Below, piece after piece: positions 9,781 to 19,880 of a stretch of 29,279 nt of DNA; position 1 is the stretch's first letter; each line of letters begins with the position of its first letter. The notes beneath the pieces are model-generated. The model did no database searches. It saw only the letters and a program-made list of their open reading frames with translations, and was not told the DNA's origin. Source of the stretch: Chromera velia (taxonomy: Eukaryota > Sar > Chromeraceae); NCBI GenBank assembly GCA_018398765.1, contig JAHBMJ010000657.1, positions 7,246-36,524 on the forward strand, in the 5' to 3' direction. The position numbers were made by a program, and so were the translations under genes.

Positions 9781-12700
9781 GAGGGGGGAACAGGCACCCA
9801 CTACCGCAGACGGGCAGAGAGAAGCGACCTCGGTCACAGGGGATTCCCTCTAGTCCTTCCGGGCACATCTCCGGTGGGACGATACGAGGGGTTGCAGCGA
9901 GGGACACAGTGGCCGGCGAAGAAATTTTTTTTCCAGCTAGCTGATAAGGGCGAAGGTGTCGTGGGCTTGCGGGAAGCCCCTCGCCTCACTCACCTTCATG
10001 AGGGCCATCAGGAGATTTCAAGCACAGAGGCGCAGGCGTCGGCTTCATCTTCGTTTTTATCTGCCCTCCCCTCTGCTTTGCCTCCCTCCCTCCCTCCCCC
10101 TGCTCCTGCAGAGCCCTCCAAACCCTCCCTTGCTCAGGCCGAGGCCTCGGTAAGGGAAAAAGGGGCGGCGGGCGCCCAACCACGGTCTTCCTCTCCTGCT
10201 GTGTCCAACAGGGCTTCCGTCGACTCCGGAGAGTCGCCGCTGCCAGATTTCTTTGTCCCGTTCGGCTCTTCTATGAAGGGGACTATTCTGGACCCGTCTG
10301 GCCCTGGGGTGCTGCGCACGCCTTGTACGGTGTGGCAGCACACTCGCGCTGCTTCGCGGGGAAGGAGGGTGAAGGATCTAGGCCCCGTCTTTTTCGACAA
10401 GAAGGGGATACGTCTCCTGGGAGCCGACGGGGAGCCCCTGGCTAGAGCCCCTGGGGTACAATTGGAAGGTGGAGCAGCCGGTGTTCATAACGTACCACTG
10501 GGGGGTGTATGATGCTTGGACTCGTCGGTTCGCGCGCTCATGCTCTACCCCGATTTGGGGGAGATTACTCAGGGAGAGGTCTTTGACACCCTCAAGAACT
10601 ACTTGGCTCCACAACTGACAACGGGAGTCAAGGGGGACTCATGGAGAAGTGAGAGTGCAACAAAGACGCAGAACAAAATCCAGGAAGCACGTGGGGTGTT
10701 CCCTGGAGACATGGGATTCGATCTTGAGGAGGATAGCCTCAAAAAGATCATGTCACAGAGCCAGGACGTCTATCTGCACTCGCCTCCACAGCCCCGTCGG
10801 ATCGAGATTCCAGAGGGGTAGACCACTTCGATGAGTCTCCAAGTCTTCATTGCTCCCGCTGCGGCTAGGGGCAAGCGTAGGGGGCGATACTACATGCACA
10901 GGGCGCTCAAGTACTTGGACAGGCCCAAGCAGGAATGGATCGAGGCAGACAAGGAATTGAGGGAGATAGACGGTCTGTCTCAGATTGAGCCCCCGGGAGC
11001 CAAGTATACCTACTGGACCCCTCTGGAGGGGAAGTTCTGGACAGTCGGGCTGTCCATGGCTATCGGCTTTCCCGAGAGGTACTACGGGTACAAGCGGATC
11101 GAGTTCCAGAACTATGTTCTTCCGAGCTCCTACGACCCGGATCCGGTGGCTGCAAGTATCTGGGCGTACACGAAAGGAGGAGATCGGATGATGGAACACT
11201 TTCGAGACGTATTCCGGGGGATAGAAAGCAACGAAGATGAGAAGGCGTGGTGCCTCGTGTGTGAGATGTGCTACCAAGTCAGGTGCATGTTCCACATGTC
11301 GAAGCACCACGATGACCGCTCGCGCCCCATCATGTTCGAAAGAGAAGACCCCATGGTTGAGGTCGTCTATCCCAAGGACCCCAGAGACAGAGTCGATAAG
11401 AACGAGGTCGGCCGCGGGGACCGAGCTTGGGTGGAGCTCTTGGATGCGTTGGTGGCAAAGACAGGCAGAGAGAGAAGGGGAGGGGAAGGGTCCCCTCGTG
11501 CTCATTTGTCGGGTGCAGAGGATGAGGAGACTGAGGAAGACACCTTTGCTTCTGAGTCTCTGCTGTGGGGCAGATCGAGCGGGTCAGACAGAGATGATGG
11601 AGATGATGGGGGGAATCCTCCTGATAGAGATGGAGGCCACAGGAACCCTCCCCCAGATGATTCTCCATACGACCCACCTCCAGGGGGTTATTCTGGAGGA
11701 GACTGGGGCGGTGGAACAGATGATGATGGAGGCGGAGATGGCGGGGGGGACGTTCATCCCGGATCTGCCCAAGCTCTACATCATGGCCTCTCCGTTAGGG
11801 AGAGGGCCCACCTGCGTCTATCTGCTCACAGACGACCGCGGAGATCGTCTGGGAGAAGGAATGTCTCCGGGGATGTCGGAGACGACGAAAGAGGGGCAGA
11901 GTCTTCTGCCGAGAGGGGTAGAGGGGACGAGTCGGAACCGGAGGAAAGGCCAATTGACCCTTCTGCGCACCCGAGAGGTGCAGATAGGTCCCAATCCACC
12001 CAATGAACTCCCATCCGAGAGAGAAAAGTTTTGGGTCCAGCTGCGCTGGAGTTCTCCTCGTATGACCGTCAGCCGATGGAGGCCCAGTGGCACCCCGTAA
12101 AGGGGGCAGTTGTCCAGAGGAACAACCGGAAAAAGCTTGTGGCCCTCCACTCAAAGGCGCGTAGGAGCTACGGATGGGCAGACCTTGCATCCGATATTTT
12201 GGTAAGGGACCCCCTCGCTTTCAAAATTAAGGAAATCAGGGATAGGAGAGTGAAGCGGTCGTCTATCAAGCACGTGTTCGACATTCGGGGAGGGAAAGTC
12301 CCCGAAGAGGCTATGCACATGATTGATGACCCCGTCCAGCTCCACGAAATTGGAGTCTGGAAACTGTTGGAGAAAGAAAGGGTAGGGGGTGTAAGGGGCT
12401 CTGCAGACGCGGTATCTACAGATCCTTCAGCATCGTCGTCTTCCTCTGCTATACCTTCCTTTTCTGCTGTCCCTACTGTGCCTCCTGTCAAGGGAGAGTC
12501 ATGTGTTGTCCCCGAGGCTGCTGAGTCATAACCTGTTGTTCCTTCGAACGCAGGCGGAGAGGAGCGAACGGAGGATCATGGGGGTCCTCCTGCTGCCGAG
12601 GGGGCATCAAATGAAGGGAATAAGGTTGTGGAAGTTGAGTAACTGGGCCCTATTATGGAGAATATGGAGACGGATGAGGAGCCTCCGTCTCTGGTAGCAT

Positions 12701-13134
12701 CTACAGACATGGATGGGTATGCCTCAGATGCCAGCTTGTCAACGTTTGAGGCAAGTGGCCTGGGTTTTGGGAGCGACAGCAGCTCCTTGGATGAAGAGTG
12801 GGGTGTCTTGGGGGGTCGGAAACTTCCCAGGGCAGGAGAAGGACCCACCGTGAGGCAGAACCCGCCCAAGGAGGAGGTTGAGGAGATGAACAAGGTGGAT
12901 GAGGTTTTGCAGGGCCCGCAGTGGGAGTGGTTCAACACCCTCTGTGCAATAGAGGTTTTGAGGGAGGAGCGAGCAAGGAGAGTGCCCGAGGTGACGGGGA
13001 GGAACTGGAACGATGATTTCCGGGAGGAAAGAGGCATTCTGTTGTTCGCTGGGACGATGGCGTGGGAGAGAGAAGAGGGCAATCCCAGACGGGCTGGGAT
13101 GCCCACTAGCAGGAGCCCCACTAGGAGTAGGTAG
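9781..13134 (+). pseudogene. Unusually long integrase-RT linker with Cys/His cluster
   Basis: The pol frame continues for more than 3 kb between recognisable integrase and RT. Stops are at 10510, 10819, 12004, 12529, 12640 and 13132. Part of 11750-12030 reads more like protein in another frame, suggesting a pair of compensating shifts. The composition alternates: a Ser/Pro/Ala linker near 10020-10200, a globular region at about 10831-11460, then an Asp/Gly/Pro-rich acidic stretch at 11510-11760 and a Ser/Glu-rich part near 12650-12900. The globular region has aromatic-rich sequence (YTYW, FWTVG, RYYGYKR). It also has clustered codons for Cys at 11251, 11260, 11269 and 11284 and His at 11293, 11305 and 11308, suggesting metal binding. 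I recognise no family. Confidence 0.55.
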
Positions 13135-14110
13135 TGCGGTCTTCCTCACCTGTCTTGCCTTTCCTCCAGGAACCCTCGGTCAGGGTTCCTGTTCACGGAA
13201 GCAGCCGTGTACGAGGAGGAGATGAGCCGTTTCAAGAAGGGCTCTACCCAGTTCCCCGCCATAAAGGAGGAGATCGACTTGGGGTCTCACAAGCTCGCGG
13301 CCCTAAAGGAGTGGCTGGTGAACATTGTGGGAAATCGGACGCTTGGGAGGAGAGTTAAAAGGAACGAGGTTCGGGCGGTCGTCGGCATGGGCTGGTGGTA
13401 CACTTGGAAAGAGACGGACGATGGGGGCCGGAAGCCTAAGGCAAGGTTTTTCGCAAAGGGTTTCCTGGATGGCCGACTCGTTGACACCTATGTCGGAACG
13501 CCTTCCGTCGCGGGGATCAACACCGTCTGCCTTTTCATTGTGGCCACAAGAATGGAGATGGGGGCGGTGGATGTGACCGCTGCTTTCTTGACCTCCAAGG
13601 ACCATAACGCCGAACGGGTCGGTGCGACACTGCCCTCAGTGCTGCCTTGAGTTCCTGAGGAGAACCCCTTCAAGGACATCCCTAACGACAAGTACGAGGA
13701 GCTGAAGAGAATAGCGGCCGAGTACGAGCCCAGGAGCACGTACTTAGTGGAGATGGGCCTCTACGGACTGCCCTGTGCGGCCCAGCTTTTCGACCACAAG
13801 TTGGAGGGTGTGTGCAAGGAGTTGGGGTTCAGGCGTATGGGCATGGCTATCGCAGTCAAGGCTCCCCTTGAGGGAGGGAGAGCCCAAGCTATCGTCATGA
13901 ATTGGATAGACGATTTGCTGACTGGAGCCCCTCCGAAGGAGCACAAAATCCTTCAGGAGACCCTCAACAAGAGGTTGGGCTTTGGGTCCGTGTGTGTGAT
14001 TAGGGAGGGATCAGAGAGAAAGTTTTCTGGAGTGGACATCTCCAGAGTCTCCACGGGGAGATTCACCTCTCCCAGGTCTTGTACCTCGAGAACACAGACA
14101 CCGCTCCTCT
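13135..14110 (+). pseudogene. Copia reverse transcriptase (RVT_2 type), interrupted
   Basis: This is the clearest retroelement domain. The fingers/palm start WWYTWKETDDGGRKPKARFF and the following AKGF match the copia W-x-[FY]-K...KARxVAKGF block. Asp at 13570 in GAVDVTAAFL matches the first catalytic Asp (LDVKTAFL). LVEMGLYGLPCAA corresponds to the family's v-x-kalYGLkQa block, and NWIDDLL, with Asp codons at 13909 and 13912, is the YVDD box with Trp for Tyr and Ile for Val. FSGVDIS matches LLGldI. A TGA at 13648 splits the domain, and near 14060 the coherent frame moves (1 to 0). The enzyme copies element RNA into DNA. The family assignment is secure; this copy is dead. Confidence 0.9.
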
Positions 14111-14895
14111 ATGGGAGATTTTAAAGGAGAAGCGTCCGAGCAAACCCTGGAAGGGTTTGGATGGCAAGAGTGCTAAGCCCTCCACTGAGGAGGAGCTCGA
14201 CACCCAGTATGAGAAGCTGATCCGTGCTGGAGTCGGGACCCTGCAGTGGGGGGTGCGGATGAATCTGCTCTATACGGTGTGGGGCCACACGGTAGTGCAG
14301 TCAATCTCAAAGCCCTCCAGACGTGTCTTCAAGACGGTTATACGCATCATCAAGATGCTGAAGGGGCACTCTGACAAGCGGGTTTTCACGAGCGTGGGGC
14401 TCGTGCCCGTCGTGCACGCGTACTTTGACGCAGCGTTCAAGTTTGCGACTTATGCTGCACGGGTGGGTTGTATTGTCAGGTGGGTTGTATTGTCAGGATC
14501 CTGCACTCGATCGAGCTGCGAGGAGACCTGCGGTCCCTCTTGGAGAACTGGATCGCGTGGTCCACCAAAAGGGCGGGAAGGAAGGTCAGGTCTTCCACCG
14601 CCGGGAGGTGCTCGCCTTTAAGTTTCTTCTCAAGAAGCTCTTCGGCATCGTTGCCCTCGTGAAGGCAATGTGGGGCCTCAAGAAGGTCTGTGTGATCGTC
14701 TACACGGACTCCGGACCCCTCGACGACTAGTTCCAGTCTGGCAAGGCTCAGACCGATGCGACCATGCAGGGCGTTTTGGAGTGGTGCATTCAGGAGATGC
14801 GTGTCCTTGGGGCAGATCTCCAGTGGATTGCACGAGCGAGGAACGTGGCGAACGTGATGACCAAGTGCGCCCTCCCTGGTGGGGAGATGGCGTGA
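14060..14895 (+). pseudogene. Copia RT connection and RNase H, frameshifted
   Basis: From 14060 one frame encodes IHLSQVLYLEN and then a QYEKLIRAGVGTLQW segment equal to the copia YrxliGaLlYL block. The RIIKMLKGH segment follows, then the RNase H opening AYFDAA, with Asp at 14427. A 17-bp tandem duplication at 14463-14496 throws the frame from 0 to 2. Around 14600 it shifts again, from 2 to 1. In the last frame, IVYTDSG (Asp at 14707) and LQWIARARNVANVMTK match the copia YTDS and hWipxxxxlADxlTK blocks that close the domain. A TAG at 14728 interrupts this and TGA at 14893-14895 ends it. The domain would degrade the RNA strand after reverse transcription. Confidence 0.86.
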
Positions 14896-17800
14896 ATCCG
14901 GCAGCGTGGAACTTGTGGAGGGGAAGGGTGCGGGGCCTTTTCTTTCTCTCTTTTATGTCCTGTTTCTGTTGTCTGCTCTTTCCCTTCTGTTGTTCTTTTA
15001 CAGGTAGGCGCATACAGGGTCTGTTTTTTGCTCAGAGTGGGGACGATTGGGGTTTAGGTATGGGCATGAAAGGAGTTAGATAGGCCAGAAGTACTGTTTG
15101 TCCCTTTTATCCGTTTCTCTCTCTCGTTAATCTGTTTTCCCAGATAGGCGACTAGATGGGGAGGTGACAAAAAAGAGGAGCAGGAGATAAGGGGTCTCCT
15201 GCTGGGTGGGCATGGGCTCAGCCAGGTAGGAGAGTAAAAAGAGTTAGGCAGGAAATCAAGAAAGTCAGAAGAGCGGGTCCTCTCCCGCTGCACCCTTCCG
15301 TAAACCTCCGCAGCCATACATGTTCGGTAGGTGTCTTGTTCTGTCTTGTCCTGTTTATGTTCGTGTTTGTACGTTTGTTTTCACCGCTCTGGCATAGATG
15401 GCGCACGTGCTTCTGCGTCACGGGCAAAGCATCCAGTGCTCGGGTAATATATGAGGCCATGCAAGAAGCTAGCCCAAATTTCATGTAAACTGAGTATCAA
15501 TTTTTTGGGGGGGCAGCTCGGATAGAACGAACGAGCGTGGACCGTTTAAGGTCAATTACGTGGGGTGTATGAGCGGGTGGATCCGACATTCATGAGGAGG
15601 CATTACTCTGTCTGCTTGTATCCATTGTCCTGCACTCCGTGTCCGGTGCCCGTCTGCATAAGAGTTCCATGCGCAGGAAACAGACGGGCTGTTTTTGCGG
15701 CGAAGGTGAGTGCCCGAAGCACTTAAACAGTCCGATCCCTGTGCGGTTTCCTTCCTCCATTTTGAGCAGAATGGGCTTGGCCAGACCAGTTAGGCAGCCT
15801 GAAAGAACGCTGTCAGCTGGTATGAGGGGCGTGAATGATTTTGTGTCCATTTATATCCTGGCTGCCTGTCTGCGATCCATTGCGGTGATAGAGTTGGCAT
15901 GTTGCTTGACCGACGCTTTGATCTGTACTTTCGTTTCACTCCCTGTCAGGGCTTTGCATCACCCCCGAGTGAATCCACGGGAGAATATAGATAGAAAGGG
16001 GGGAGGTCACGGGGAGCATCACGTCTGGCAGGTGGCAGCCTAGGCAGGGGGAAAGACCGCTGTGCGCACACCAAAACTTTTCGTCTCTTTGTCACGTCTC
16101 TCTCTATGCACAGCGCTTCAGTAGGATCGCAAGGGCGTCCTGCGTTCATCAATGAACTGTCCTGTTCGGATGTGTAAGTACCGTGAAAGAGAGACCAAGT
16201 GCAGGGGGCATTTGGGTGAGTATGAGAGCTCAGGTGTGTTGTGGGCGTTTCTTTCCTCTGCCGGCATCTCATCCTGCCTGAAGCCTGTCCTCCGCTGTGG
16301 AAGGTCAGGTTAGGGGTGAGTGTAAGTCCAGGTGTGTTCGGTTTTGTTGGTTTGTATTTATGAAATCCTTTCCCTAGAAGGTCAGGGGAGTGCGTGGTGG
16401 CTCTTCTGTGATTTTAATTGTTTTTGCAAGGCATGCATGAAGAGGTAGGGGGTGCCTCGGGGGGCACCTTCTTTGCAGTATAGTTTGTTTATGTATGTTT
16501 GTTTTCTCTCTCTCTTTCTTCTTTGTTTAGATTTTCGCATGGCCTAAGGAAGCTCGTCACATCATAGGGGCATGCATGGCCGGTGGGCGCTAGCCGGGTG
16601 TGGGCGTCTTCGGGTTTTCCGTTTTAAATTCGTTTTCACAGACGGAAAGGAGCTGGGAGGGAAGCCCTTCCCGTCCTGTCTATGTAGGTAAAGACTTTTT
16701 GCAGTCATGTTTTCCTTGAGCTGCCGGTTGGCGTTAGCGGGGCTTGCGATGCCGACGTCCTAACACATGGCCGACCCGAACTAGAGTAGGGTGGGTAAGG
16801 CAAGCAAAACATTTTCCCTTCCCTTTGTGGTGGTCGCGGGGGCCATCCACACATACCATGTGTACGAGTGCGTGAAAGAAGGAAAAGAAGTATTAGGGGA
16901 GAAGGTGGTAAAGACTTTGCTTTTGACAGGCCTGTTCTGTAAGATTAGGTTTCTTTGCTAAGGGGCAGGGCATGCTAAGGCTGTCAAAGGCTCTTGGTTT
17001 CCAATGAACTGCATTTTGGCTTGCATGAGGAATGCTTGTATTTTGTTTGCCTTTCTTTCTTTTATTTCTTTCGTACGTTTAGAGCAGGGTCCGTCCAAAG
17101 AAGGATGCATGGCAGGTAGTGCAGGCTCCTGCATACTAGATATCTTCGGTTTTCTGCATGTGGGGCAGGGCTCCATCTGCAGGCAGATGGGCTATGTATC
17201 CCATGCGTTTGTTAGCATAAGCAGGCATGGGCTCAGGGCCTGTGTTCTTCTGTACTATTCCTTTCGCTTTTCCCGGTGTGGTTTCGTTTTGTCCCATTCT
17301 TCCAGCCCGGTCGGCTGGTATTCATTTCCCTGTTTGCCCTGCATACGCGTAAGCCCGGTGTGCTCTCCCTTGTTACAGGATAATAAATGACGATGCGTGA
17401 GAGCACGAGGAAAAGGAAATTTTTTTAATGAGGAAAGAAGAGGTAAATGATCCATGAGTAATTCTTTTATGATTGTGCTGTATTGGTTGGGAGGAAAAGC
17501 AGTCTCTGTTTCGGGTGTGGGGAAAGAGGAGGACTTATGGCAATCCCTTCCCTGTATATCTTCTAAACGTGTGGGCGTTTTGAGCTGGGTGTGTTCGGGG
17601 TACGTCCCGGCGTGGCTGCGTCCAACTAATGAGCGCACGTTCTGGGCTGCTGGCCGTAGTGGCGGGGCAGCGTTTGGACAGTTCGGGGGATGCCGTATTT
17701 TTGCAGCTTGCTCGGATGGGGAGCGGTACTTCTCGCTGCAGGGACTCGTATCTGTACTTGCACAGGAGCCTCCTGCAGCAATTACCTGTTTGCATATACA

Positions 17801-18049
17801 GATTACCCTGCCTGCATATAGTGGTCCTTTAGTTAAAAGGACGACGCTCTCATTAGGTCGCCAGTTACGGTGACTGGCCGGCAATGGCTAGGGTAATGGT
17901 CGAGCATCAGGAAAAGAGGAAAAGGAAAATTGGGGAGCCGGGTGATTAAAGAAAGGTCTTTTCTCATGCTTCCCGATTCCTCCTCATCAGAGGGGGATAT
18001 GTTGTGCTGCGTGCTCCATAGTTTTTCCTCGGGGGCTCGGGAAGGTATG
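14896..18049 (+). other. 3.1-kb 3' internal region of the element, no known domain
   Basis: Between the pol stop and the 3' LTR I find no envelope, RT, integrase or other recognisable domain. The longest open frames are short (for example 15639-16043 and 17454-17873 on plus, 17255-17884 on minus), overlap one another on both strands and look like chance. The sequence is not low complexity; it is moderately GC-rich and mostly unique. Purine-rich motifs resembling GAGGAAAAGGAAA recur near 17408 and 17916. The bases just before the 3' LTR (GGGCTCGGGAAGGTATG) are the only polypurine-tract candidate and are a weak one. The region could be a long untranslated tail, captured host DNA or a nested, decayed insertion. 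Confidence 0.6.
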
Positions 18050-18794
18050 TGTGAAAGAAAACGACGGTCCCGTTCCTGGTCGGATTCGCGGAAGGTGAAT
18101 TCCGGTCCCAGCCTTTCCATTCGTCCCTTCGCCCCGAGCCAGAGAAAGGAGCGACGCGCACGCGGCGGCCCGTCCACATGGGGTGGCGGGGCGCCTACGA
18201 CAGAGGTGTGCATGTTGTGAGTTCCATGGTATGGCCTGCATGCACTTTGGCGTAAGAAATACACCCGAGGCACTCATCGTGGTGGTGTATGCTCCAGGCC
18301 TTCATATGGGATTTAATTAAGACGATGGTGCAGTTATGCCATCGGAGGCTTCAGAATTAATTCCGGGCGAATTAATTTCTAGACGGTCAGACAGACGTGC
18401 ACGGCAGTTACCGTCTGTCTGAATGAGAGACTTGACCTAGGGATTGACAGAGCTTCATGTGTAGGATTTGTACTGTGCTCTATGTGTCTTTGTGGTTCTC
18501 TTATGCTCTGAGTATTGCACGAAGCCACCAGCAGGAGCGTACTGTGGACTGTGGAGGTTCATAGATTTTTTGTCTGGTGAAGAGACTGATCAGATATTTA
18601 TTTCTGTCCATCTGTATCGGTCTAGACGAGTACGTTAGGTCAACGTATTCACTGTGGTCCTCTAATAGGAGAAGGCCAGGAATTCGGGAGTATAACAGTT
18701 TGAGAAGTCCTCTAGACAGGCTAGAAGATCGATACGGGAGGGCCCATAGGATTCCACTGGAGGAATCACGAGAGAGGTGAGACTCTACTTTTCA
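18050..18794 (+). repeat. 3' LTR of the copia element (745 bp)
   Basis: Same length and ends as the 5' LTR (TGTGAAAG...TACTTTTCA). My alignment by eye finds about 53 mismatches and no indels. Most are A/G or C/T changes. The inverted repeat seen in the 5' LTR is unchanged here (18387-18397 and 18412-18422). The right neighbour CTTTATAATTATATAATAAG is followed by the 51-bp minisatellite unit. Confidence 0.93.
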
Positions 18795-18798
18795 CTTT

Positions 18799-18904
18799 AT
18801 AATTATATAATAAGTCTTGTTTGTTGGGACAAAAACATTGAACAAGGCATAATTGTGTAATCGGTCTTGTTTGTTAGGGGCAAAAACATTGAACGGGGTA
18901 TAAT
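18799..18904. repeat. 51-bp minisatellite, short block (about 2 units)
   Basis: Resumption of the same repeat family immediately after the 3' LTR. It ends in GGGGTATAAT at 18904, where the 459-bp insertion begins. Confidence 0.9.
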
Positions 18905-19363
18905 TGTGAGAGTAAACGCATGCATCCAAGCGTGCGTCAGGTGGGCGCCAAGTGTTCTGCGAGCGCGCCAGCCATCCGCGTGAGTGAAAAGTATTGCGAG
19001 CGGCGTGAACGCATGTTTGAGTGCATTAGCGTCTGACTCCTTGATCGAATAGTGAGGCTGTACGAAGGCTCGGTCTGCTCAGTCGGTTTATGATAGAGAG
19101 CATCCTGAGATGGCAGTCTGATCAGTCTGTATATCACGTTTGGAGCGTCGAGGTCCTGCACATTGGATTGAACGCGCGGTCTTCGTTTAAGTGAATTCTA
19201 GATTGCCGTCTCCTTGAATTTCTCTGTTGTTACTGAATGGATTTTCCTGTCTGGACTGAGGACTGCGACCCGGTAGGTCAGACTTCCTGTTTAGCTGTTT
19301 GAGCGTTACCCATTTTCGTTAGCTGACTGTTCTAGTCTGTTTTAGGTAACGTTTACCGTCACA
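18905..19363. mobile_element. 459-bp insertion with inverted ends and ATAAT duplication (solo LTR or MITE)
   Basis: Begins TGTGAGAGTAAACG and ends CGTTTACCGTCACA. The ends are inverted repeats matching at 12 of 14 positions. It is flanked by direct ATAAT copies (18900-18904 and 19364-19368). Removing the insert and one ATAAT leaves a normal 51-bp unit junction (GGGGTATAATCGTATAA), so the boundaries are firm. TG...CA ends and a 5-bp duplication suit a solo LTR from an unrelated LTR element. The long inverted ends and lack of coding capacity suit a non-autonomous DNA transposon. I see no open frame of note inside. Confidence 0.8.
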
Positions 19364-19621
19364 ATAATCGTATAACGGGTCTTCTTTATTAGAGGCAAAA
19401 ACATTGAACGGGGCATAATTGTGTAATCGGTCTTGTTTATTAGGAGTGAAAACATTAAACGGGGCATGATTGTATAATGGGTCTTCTTTGTTAGGGGCAA
19501 AAACATTAAATGGGGCATAATTGTATAATCGGTCTTTTGTTAGGAGCAAAAATATTGAACGGGGCATAATTGCGTAATGAGTCTTGTTTGTTAGGAGGAA
19601 AAACATTGAACGGGGCATAAT
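19364..19621. repeat. 51-bp minisatellite, middle block (about 5 units)
   Basis: Five units of the same family between two insertions, ending GGGGCATAAT at 19621. Units here are somewhat more diverged (for example AAATGGGGCATAA and a shortened GTCTTTTGTTAGG). Confidence 0.92.
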
Positions 19622-19880
19622 GGAGATTCTAGGAAATTGATAGTCTCTTCCAACAGCTGAGATCTTATATTGTCTGTGTACAAATGTATTGGTAGGAGCA
19701 CATGGTTAATCTACCATAATCCAGTACAATCCAACAGGCTGCTGTCTGATTCAATTGGAATTTATCGAATACATGCTAATTAAACGACATACAAAAAATG
19801 TATGTATGCAAAAAACTTCGGAGACTGAAGCTTTGCATACACGCCGAGCTAAACATTAATAACTCGAAACCAGCATGCCT
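19622..19880. mobile_element. 259-bp insertion between ATAAT copies, nature unknown
   Basis: Non-repeat, AT-rich sequence interrupts the minisatellite between ATAAT at 19617-19621 and ATAAT at 19881-19885. The flanking unit continues across it (CATAAT ... ATAATTATGTAATGAG). I see no clear terminal inverted repeats. Near the right end, TATGCAAA (19805-19812) and TTTGCATA (19832-19839) with inner CTTC/GAAG form an imperfect hairpin. It may be a small non-autonomous transposon or unrelated filler DNA; the ATAAT pair is part of the unit, so a true target duplication is likely but not proven. Confidence 0.5.

Larger units (their letters stand above)
3168..18794 (+). mobile_element. Degenerate Ty1/copia-type LTR retrotransposon, 15.6 kb
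   Basis: Direct repeats of exactly 745 bp (3168-3912 and 18050-18794) bound an internal region with a primer-binding-site candidate, gag, integrase, reverse transcriptase and RNase H. Integrase before RT is the copia order. It lies inside the 51-bp minisatellite. The LTRs start TG and end CA and differ by roughly 50 positions by eye (about 93% identity), mostly transitions. The reading frames carry more than 20 stops and several frameshifts, so the copy cannot act on its own. Full length is about three times that of a typical copia element. The excess lies in a long region between integrase and RT and in 3.1 kb after RNase H. Confidence 0.93.

Noticed and set aside
4971-14895. Reassignment of TAG (or all stops) to an amino acid, which would make the element intact.
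   Set aside because: All three stop codons interrupt the frames, there are also frameshifts including a 17-bp duplication, and the ATP synthase exon appears to use TAG as its normal stop. Decay is simpler.
15639-17884. Envelope-like or extra gene in the 3' region of the element.
   Set aside because: Frames are short, overlap on both strands, and none has a signal peptide plus membrane anchor layout or a recognisable domain.
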